DNA of 5,910 nucleotides. Origin: an uncultured Collinsella sp. (GTDB lineage Bacteria > Actinomycetota > Coriobacteriia > Coriobacteriales > Coriobacteriaceae). The translations under genes were made by a program, and so were the position numbers. The notes under the pieces were generated by a model, which was not told the DNA's origin, made no database searches, and was given only the letters and a program-made list of their open reading frames with translations. Every line of letters begins with the position of its first letter. Position 1 is the stretch's first letter. Shown piece by piece: positions 1 through 4,088 of the stretch. Location: NCBI GenBank assembly GCA_902491135.1, contig CABUGR010000082.1:1-5910 (forward strand), read 5' to 3'.

Positions 1-207
1 GGCGACAAAGGTCTCGTTCTCCTTGCGACGTGCATCGATGTTTTTGGACAGGCCGCGCAGCACGCCAATTACGATGACGGCGATGGCGATCCAGCTGAGC
101 CACTGGATGCGGGCTATCGATCCGATCATCGCGATGACGATGCCGGCAAAACCCATCACGATGGTGAGTTCATCGGCACCATTGCGACCCTTCATAAAGT
201 CATTCAT
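1..207 (-). CDS. Small two-helix membrane protein, 3' end outside window
   Basis: The frame is open without a stop from the ATG at 207 to the window edge, giving 69 visible residues. The start begins MNDFMKGRNGADEL and is preceded by a GAAAGG ribosome site at 216-221, 8 bases from the ATG. Two hydrophobic segments, about residues 13-31 and 37-52, are separated by a short polar turn (RIQ), and a basic, charged stretch follows (SKNIDARRKENETF). The pattern FM-K/R-GR-x-G-x-D at the N-terminus, two helices, then SKNI-x-x-R-x-x-EN resembles, from memory, a family of small Firmicutes/Actinobacteria membrane proteins that often end in a zinc ribbon. Any such ribbon would lie beyond base 1. The function is unknown. 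A TATAAA on the minus strand (241-246) could be a -10 box, but I find no good -35. It lies 112 bases after csoR, beyond a long hairpin, so it is probably a separate transcript. Confidence 0.8.
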   Translation of the reverse strand, partial: MNDFMKGRNGADELTIVMGFAGIVIAMIGSIARIQWLSWIAIAVIVIGVLRGLSKNIDARRKENETFVA

Positions 208-262
208 GCAAATTGCCTTTCATTCGATATGCCGCACGCCTTTATACCCGATTTAGAGCAAG

Positions 263-309
263 GGGGACAGGTCAATCTGCACCAAGATGGTGCAAACATA
301 CCTGTCCCC
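263..309. repeat. Nested double inverted repeat after csoR
   Basis: An outer perfect 10-bp inverted repeat (GGGGACAGGT at 263-272, ACCTGTCCCC at 300-309) encloses a symmetric 5+5 base internal loop. Inside is a perfect 7-bp inner stem (TGCACCA at 278-284, TGGTGCA at 288-294) with a 3-base loop. It starts 10 bases past the csoR stop codon. No T-run follows on either strand, so it is not a standard intrinsic terminator. It could protect the 3' end of the copper mRNA, act as a factor-assisted terminator, or be a dispersed REP-type palindrome. Both stems are perfect, so the structure itself is secure and the role is open. Confidence 0.75.
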
Positions 310-319
310 AATGCCCCAA

Positions 320-592
320 TTATTTGGAGAGCTTGTCGACGACGCGTTCGATCTCGGCGAGCTTGGCTGCCTTGAGCTCCTCGTCGCCTGATTCGATGGC
401 CGAGGCGACGCAGCCCTCGATGTGAGCTTTCAGCACATCGGCGTTGATGCGAGCGATGAGCGCCTGTGTGGCCATGAGCTGCGTGGAGATATCGACGCAA
501 TAACGATCCTCATCGACCATTCGCAAAATGCCGTCGATCTGACCGCGTGCCGTCTTGAGCATGCGGGTCACCGATTTGTGGTCTGCCATCAT
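320..592 (-). CDS. csoR: Copper-sensing transcriptional repressor CsoR
   Basis: This is a 90-residue all-helical DUF156/CsoR-family repressor. Copies assemble as a tetramer on G/C palindromes and let go when Cu(I) binds. The three Cu(I) ligands are visible with the family spacing: Cys32 (in RYCVDI), His57 and Cys61 (HIEGC), the same 25- and 4-residue intervals as Cys36/His61/Cys65 in the Mycobacterium tuberculosis protein. The N-terminal RMLKTARGQIDGI segment is the typical first helix. Tandem ATGs at 592 and 589 both fit the GAGGA ribosome site at 599-603 (spacing 6 or 9), so the first residue is uncertain by one. The open frame continues upstream to 694, but that part only reads through an inverted repeat and is not part of the family. 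It is the last gene of copA-copZ-csoR, 135 bases after copZ, consistent with autoregulation. Its target is very likely the palindrome at 3491-3513. Confidence 0.95.
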   Translation of the reverse strand: MMADHKSVTRMLKTARGQIDGILRMVDEDRYCVDISTQLMATQALIARINADVLKAHIEGCVASAIESGDEELKAAKLAEIERVVDKLSK

Positions 593-634
593 GGCGGGTC
601 CTCGTTTCTGGTCGATCTTTCGGATGTCCCCGTC

Positions 635-701
635 AGTTGCGGTGAAATACGGACTGTTTAAAGGCCTAGGGCGGCTCAACAGTCCGTATTTCACCGCAAC
701 T
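635..701. repeat. Perfect 24-bp inverted repeat between copZ and csoR
   Basis: The left arm at 635-658 (starting AGTTGCGGTGAAATACGG) is the exact reverse complement of the right arm at 678-701, with a 19-base centre that itself contains AGGCCT and CCTAGG palindromes. It fills half of the copZ-csoR gap, on the transcribed side of the csoR ribosome site. No T-run follows on either strand, and I see no target-site duplication or transposase. It could lower readthrough into csoR, stabilise the upstream copA-copZ message, or be a small palindromic element inserted in the gap. Confidence 0.85.
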
Positions 702-727
702 TCTGAGGATTGAGTAGGCGGTGTCTG

Positions 728-949
728 CTACGCGGCGGTCACGGATAGGGCGTGGAATTTCTCGCCCGCGGCCTCGACGGCGGCGGCGAGCTGCTCGGCG
801 GTCACGGTGTCGGCACACTCCACCTGGACGGTCTGGGTCTCGTGATCGGCGTCGGCGTCGGTCACGCCGGCAACGTTGAGCAGTGCCGTCTCGACAGTAG
901 CGTCGCAGTGGCCGCACATAAGGCCGGAAGTCTTGATCGTGTAACGCAT
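728..949 (-). CDS. copZ: Copper chaperone CopZ (single HMA domain)
   Basis: This 73-residue protein is one heavy-metal-associated (HMA) domain. The metal loop is LMCGHC, with Cys12 and Cys15 as the Cu(I) ligands at residues 11-15. It is followed by DATVETAL, the usual first helix, and an alternating beta/alpha tail ending AGEKFHALSV. Such proteins carry Cu(I) in the cytosol, deliver it to the CopA N-terminal domain and can transfer it to CsoR. The start at 949 is chosen because AGAGG (957-961) lies 7 bases upstream and because the domain begins at once with MRYTIKTSGL. An in-frame GTG at 1060 would add 37 residues, but these read through a large hairpin and resemble nothing in the family. It is the second gene of the copper operon, 147 bases after copA. 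Cys45 is an extra cysteine of no clear role. Confidence 0.92.
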   Translation of the reverse strand: MRYTIKTSGLMCGHCDATVETALLNVAGVTDADADHETQTVQVECADTVTAEQLAAAVEAAGEKFHALSVTAA

Positions 950-971
950 GGGTGTTCCTCTCTGTTGTGTC

Positions 972-1070
972 GGCTTTCCCAGGCACCCGACCTTGACCTT
1001 TAAGCCGTCGCTCGCGTACCAAAGTACGCGCCGCTCCTCTTTCAGGTCAATCTCGGGCACCTGGAAAACC
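972..1070 (-). ncRNA. Long structured RNA element (99-nt hairpin) in copA-copZ spacer
   Basis: Read on the minus strand, 1070-1044 pairs with 972-999 in 25 base pairs, broken by one bulged G (980) and one 2x2 mismatch (1051-1052 with 991-992). After a poorly paired middle, a perfect 7-bp apical stem, CGCGUAC/GUACGCG (1030-1024 with 1019-1013), closes on a UUUG loop. Three pairs (1068-974, 1059-984, 1058-985) are G-U wobbles on the minus strand but A/C mismatches on the plus strand. This points to folding of the copA-copZ transcript rather than a DNA-level palindrome. The base of the stem is 10 bases from the copZ ribosome site, and no U-run follows. A smaller hairpin, CGTTC/GAACG (1071-1085), abuts it. 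The role is unknown: mRNA processing or stability, translation control, or a dispersed repeat. Confidence 0.65.
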
Positions 1071-1096
1071 CGTTCTAAATGAACGTAATAGTGATC

Positions 1097-3436
1097 CTAT
1101 TTTGCCACTTTAGGCATAAAGGATTTTAAGCGCAGCGCATTGGACACGACGCATACGCTCGACAGGCTCATCGCTGCGGCGCCAAACATCGGCGAGAGCT
1201 GCCATCCGGTGAGCGGGAAAAATACGCCCGCCGCCAGCGGAATGCCGATGCCGTTGTAGAACAGCGCCCAGAACAGGTCTTGCTTGATGTTGCGAATCGT
1301 GGCGCGCGAAAGTTCGATGGCGCGGGCGACGTCCATGAGATCGCTGCGCATGAGCACCACATCTGCCCCCTCCTTGGCGATGTCGGCGCCGGTGCCGATG
1401 GCAAGGCCCACGTCGGCGCGCGCCAGGGCGGGGGAGTCGTTGATGCCGTCGCCCACCATGGCGACCTTGCCGCCCGCATCCTGCAGCTCGCGCACGTGGC
1501 GCTCCTTGTCGGCGGGGAGGACGTCGGCGATGACCTGCTCGCGGCTCAGCCCCACGCGGCGGGCGATGGCCTCGGCTGTCACACGGTTATCGCCGGTGAG
1601 CATGCGCACGTCGACGCCAAGCGAGCGCAGTGCGGCGATGGCTCCGGCGCTCGTCTCCTTGACCTCGTCAGCCACGGCAATGGTGCCGGCAAGCTCGCTG
1701 TTCTTGGCAAAGAACAGCGGCGTCTTGCCCTCGGCGGCAAATTGCTCGGCAAGGCCCGCGGGCACGGTAACGCCTAGCTCGTTCATCAGGCGCACGTTAC
1801 CAGCGGCGATGGTGTTTTGCCCCTCGCGTGCCGTAACGCCTCGCCCGGGCACGGCGGCAAAGTCCTCTACCATGCGCGCGACGATCCCGCGTGTCTCGCA
1901 CTCGGCCATAATCGCCTCGGCCAGCGGGTGCTCACTTGAGCGTTCCAGCGCAGCGGCCAGCTTGAGCAGCGCTTTTTTGCTCATGGCGGGCGAGCCGTCG
2001 GCGCGCGTGGCTACCACGATATCGGTCACGGCAGGCTTGCCGCGAGTGACCGTTCCCGTCTTATCGAGCACCACGGTGCCCACGCTGCGCAGATTCTCCA
2101 GCGCCTCGGCGCTCTTGAACAGAATGCCCATCTCGGCGCCCTTGCCGGTGCCGACCATAATGGCGACGGGCGTGGCCAGACCCAATGCGCACGGACAGCT
2201 GATCACCAGCACGGCCACGGCGGAGGTGAGCGCCTCGTTTATGCTGCCGGTCAGTGCCATCCACACCGCAAAGGTCACAGCCGAGATCACGAACACCACG
2301 GGCACGAACACGCCGGCGACTTTGTCGGCCATGCGGGCGATGGGCGCCTTGGTGGCGTTGGCGTCCTCGACGAGCTGGATAATCTTGGCGAGTGACGTGT
2401 CGGCGCCCACGCGTGTGGCACGGAAGGTAAACGAGCCCGTGCGGTTGACCGTGGCCGCGTTGACAGTGTCGCCGGCGGTCTTCTCCACGGGAATGGATTC
2501 GCCGGTCAGTGCACTTTCGTCCACGGCCGAGCTGCCCTTGAGCACCACGCCGTCGACAGGGATGGACTCGCCGGGGCGCACGCGCAGGACTTGGCCGGGA
2601 AGGATGGCGTCGACATCGACGGTGGCCTCGGTACCGTCCTCTGCCACGACGGTCGCGGTCTTGGGCGCCAGGTCGATCAGTGCCTCGATGGCGCCGCCGG
2701 TTTTTGACTTGCTGCGCGTCTCGAGGTATTTGCCCACGGTAACGAGCGACAGGATCGTACCTGCGCTCTCAAAATACAGATTGTCCATGCTCGTCATCAT
2801 GGCCTTGTGGACCTGACCTGCGGCTAGCTGGTCGGCCATGATGAACATGGCGTAGAGCGACCAGGCGATGGAGGCGGTGGCGCCCACGGCAATAAGGGCG
2901 TCCATGGTAGGCGCGCCGTGCGCGAGTGATTTAAACCCGTTGATAAAGTACGCGTCGTTGACGTAGACGATGGGAATGAGCAGGACGAGCTCGGTGAGCG
3001 CGAGCGTCATGCTGTGGGTGTGGTCGATGAAGACGCCGGGCAGTGGCCAGCCGAGCATGTGCCCCATGCCTATGTAGAACAGTGGGATGAGGAATACGAT
3101 CGAGACGATGAGGCGGGTGCGCATGGCAGAGGCGGCGGCCTCCAACTTTTTGGTCGGTGACTCCATATGGGCGGCGCCGGACCTGGCTTGCGCACTTCCG
3201 CTTTGGATAGCGTCGGTGCCCGTGCTGATGGGTGAGGCCGAGTAGCCCGCGCGGTCGACAGCGGTGCAGATGTCGTCGGGGGAGACCTGCGCAGGGTCGT
3301 AGTCCACCAGCATAGAGCCGGCGAGCAGATTGACCGCGACGCTTTGGACGCCGTCGAGTTTGCTCACGGCGCGATCCACATGCGCCTGGCAGGCGGCGCA
3401 TGTCATGCCGCCCACGTCGAACTTATCTTGAGCCAT
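1097..3436 (-). CDS. copA: Cu(I)-exporting P1B-1 type ATPase CopA
   Basis: This 779-residue inner-membrane pump uses ATP to expel Cu(I). In order: one N-terminal HMA domain with GGMTCAAC (Cys13, Cys16); a polar linker (about 70-100); helices near 107-128, 142-164, 176-200 and 216-238; the actuator domain with TGES (311-314); helices near 370-396 and 402-432, with the transport motif CPC (414-416); phosphorylation motif DKTGT (Asp458); nucleotide-binding SEHP (501-504); TGDN (614-617) and GDGIND (662-667); and two last helices carrying YN (727-728) and M-x-x-SS (756-760). CPC, YN and MxxSS together define the Cu(I) subclass. All catalytic residues are intact and the length is normal for a one-HMA CopA. 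The ATG at 3436 has a strong AAAGGAG site (3442-3448) 5 bases upstream, and the HMA domain follows directly. It is the first gene of the copper operon, with its promoter at 3484-3514 under probable CsoR control. Confidence 0.97.
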   Translation of the reverse strand: MAQDKFDVGGMTCAACQAHVDRAVSKLDGVQSVAVNLLAGSMLVDYDPAQVSPDDICTAVDRAGYSASPISTGTDAIQSGSAQARSGAAHMESPTKKLEAAASAMRTRLIVSIVFLIPLFYIGMGHMLGWPLPGVFIDHTHSMTLALTELVLLIPIVYVNDAYFINGFKSLAHGAPTMDALIAVGATASIAWSLYAMFIMADQLAAGQVHKAMMTSMDNLYFESAGTILSLVTVGKYLETRSKSKTGGAIEALIDLAPKTATVVAEDGTEATVDVDAILPGQVLRVRPGESIPVDGVVLKGSSAVDESALTGESIPVEKTAGDTVNAATVNRTGSFTFRATRVGADTSLAKIIQLVEDANATKAPIARMADKVAGVFVPVVFVISAVTFAVWMALTGSINEALTSAVAVLVISCPCALGLATPVAIMVGTGKGAEMGILFKSAEALENLRSVGTVVLDKTGTVTRGKPAVTDIVVATRADGSPAMSKKALLKLAAALERSSEHPLAEAIMAECETRGIVARMVEDFAAVPGRGVTAREGQNTIAAGNVRLMNELGVTVPAGLAEQFAAEGKTPLFFAKNSELAGTIAVADEVKETSAGAIAALRSLGVDVRMLTGDNRVTAEAIARRVGLSREQVIADVLPADKERHVRELQDAGGKVAMVGDGINDSPALARADVGLAIGTGADIAKEGADVVLMRSDLMDVARAIELSRATIRNIKQDLFWALFYNGIGIPLAAGVFFPLTGWQLSPMFGAAAMSLSSVCVVSNALRLKSFMPKVAK

Positions 3437-3483
3437 GGCTTCTCCTTTCTGTGACGTAGTGTCGGAAATGTTAACCTGCCGAT

Positions 3484-3514
3484 ACTATACACCCATACCC
3501 CCTGGGGGTGTCCA
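3484..3514 (-). promoter_or_regulatory. Predicted copA-copZ-csoR promoter, 19-bp spacer
   Basis: On the minus strand, a -35-like TGGACA (3509-3514) and a -10-like TATAGT (3484-3489) are separated by 19 bases. Transcription would start near 3477, about 40 bases before the copA ATG. The long spacer is almost filled by the CsoR-type palindrome, so bound repressor would cover both RNA polymerase contacts. The assignment rests on matches to the consensus and on position. Confidence 0.6.
3491..3513. promoter_or_regulatory. CsoR operator
   Basis: The core TACCCCCTGGGGGTG (3496-3510) is a near-perfect palindrome of a C5 run and a G5 run around one T, flanked by further pyrimidine- and purine-rich bases. 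CsoR proteins of the type encoded at 320-592 are known to bind such TACCCC/GGGGTA palindromes. It lies between the -35 and -10 boxes, as expected for repression by occlusion. I see no second copy in the window, so copA, copZ and csoR probably share this one control point. Confidence 0.85.
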
Positions 3515-3523
3515 GTACAGAAA

Positions 3524-3540
3524 GAAATGTATGACATTTC
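3524..3540. promoter_or_regulatory. Second palindrome upstream of the copA -35
   Basis: GAAATGT (3524-3530), a 3-base centre and ACATTTC (3534-3540) form a perfect 7+3+7 palindrome ending 10 bases upstream of the -35 box. A further GAAATGT half-site lies at 3465-3471, in the leader. The sequence is AT-rich and unlike the CsoR site, so it may be the operator of a different regulator. No candidate regulator is visible in the window. Confidence 0.4.
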
Positions 3541-3588
3541 GCTACAGATGAGGGTGGCTGCCGGGTTGGTGCACCATCCCCGCCCTTC
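3541..3588. other. Gene-free flank of the repeat array
   Basis: There is no coding frame here. It contains a 10-bp palindrome, TGGTGCACCA (3567-3576), and CTACAGATGAG (3542-3552), which looks like a decayed version of the array arm TGTTACAGATTGAGAC but sits about 9 bases out of the 80-bp register. It may be the eroded edge of the array. Confidence 0.35.
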
Positions 3589-4046
3589 GTCTCAATCTGT
3601 AACATCTAGCCCAGTTTTTGCCGAGCTGCTGTTACAGAATGAGACAAACTCTCCGGCGGCAAATCAATATCTCGATCTGTAACATCTAGCGGGGAAAATG
3701 ACCTCTAACTGTTACAGATTGAGATTTTGTTTTGAGAGGTTTGAGTTTGTCTCCATCTGTAACAGTTAGACCGGTTTTTGGATTCCAGATGTTACAGATC
3801 GAGACGAACCTTCAGCAATAAACTCAATGTCTCAATCTGTAACATCTGGCGGGAAATATGACCCCTTACTGTTACAGATCGAGACAGACCGTCCGCGGCC
3901 AACTCAAATGTCTTGATCTGTAACATCTAGAGAGGTTTTTGACCCCTTACTGTTACAGATTGAGATGTTGTCTCGCGGGATTGGGGTTTGTCTCGTTCTG
4001 TAGCATCTAGACCTGTATCTGCCGAGCTAGTGTTACAAATCGAGAC
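3589..4046. repeat. Array of six 57-bp inverted-repeat units, 80-bp period
   Basis: Units occupy 3589-3645, 3669-3725, 3749-3805, 3829-3885, 3910-3966 and 3990-4046. Each is exactly 57 bases: a 16-base left arm (consensus GTCTCRATCTGTAACA), a 25-base centre and a 16-base right arm (TGTTACAGATYGAGAC). Linkers are 23, 23, 23, 24 and 23 bases, so start-to-start spacing is 80, 80, 80, 81, 80. Arms within a unit differ at one position (units 1-4) or three (units 5-6). Centres usually begin TCTAG or TCTGG and end in CTTAC or CTAAC; unit 3 shows these flanks inverted. Centres of units 1, 3 and 5 carry GTTTTTG, while 2 and 4 carry GGGAAA. No frame codes through it. It lies between the kinase 3' end and the copA promoter. 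It is not a CRISPR array (see rejected items). Confidence 0.95.
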
Positions 4047-4048
4047 AA

Positions 4049-4076
4049 TTGCCGGGGAGGGGTCCCGTCACGGCAA
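4049..4076 (-). terminator. Weak possible terminator after the kinase gene
   Basis: On the minus strand, TTGCCG (4076-4071) pairs with CGGCAA (4054-4049), and an inner GGG/CCC is possible. Only TTGT follows, not a full T-run. It begins 12 bases past the kinase stop codon. The position fits a terminator but the structure is marginal. Confidence 0.3.
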
Positions 4077-4088
4077 GATGCCCGCTCC

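Noticed and set aside
23..256. Plus-strand 77-codon frame at the left edge
   Set aside because: It overlaps the better-supported minus-strand membrane protein gene and has no recognisable ribosome site or motif.
593..694. N-terminal extension of CsoR by 34 residues
   Set aside because: It reads through one arm of the 24-bp inverted repeat, has no family similarity, and the GAGGA ribosome site points to 592/589.
950..1060. N-terminal extension of CopZ from GTG at 1060
   Set aside because: It reads through the 99-nt hairpin; the HMA domain starts at 949, with its own ribosome site.
1071..1085. Terminator between copA and copZ (CGTTC/GAACG hairpin)
   Set aside because: The stem is only 5 bp, and the GGTTTTCC after it is part of the larger hairpin rather than a U-tract.
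1284..2816. Long plus-strand open frame of 510 codons opposite copA
   Set aside because: It is a shadow of copA: Ser/Ala/Thr-rich translation with no domain pattern, while the minus strand shows every CopA motif.
3589..4046. CRISPR array
   Set aside because: Arms alternate in orientation instead of repeating directly; both filler types are similar between units rather than unique spacers; there is no cas gene in the window.
3589..4046. Integron attC sites without cassettes (57-bp imperfect palindromes)
   Set aside because: The size is attractive, but the arms carry GTTACAG rather than the GTTRRRY core, no integrase is seen and no cassette frames exist between units.
3589..4046. Series of intrinsic terminators
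   Set aside because: The 25-base loops are long, stems are of moderate GC and no T-runs follow the arms on either strand.
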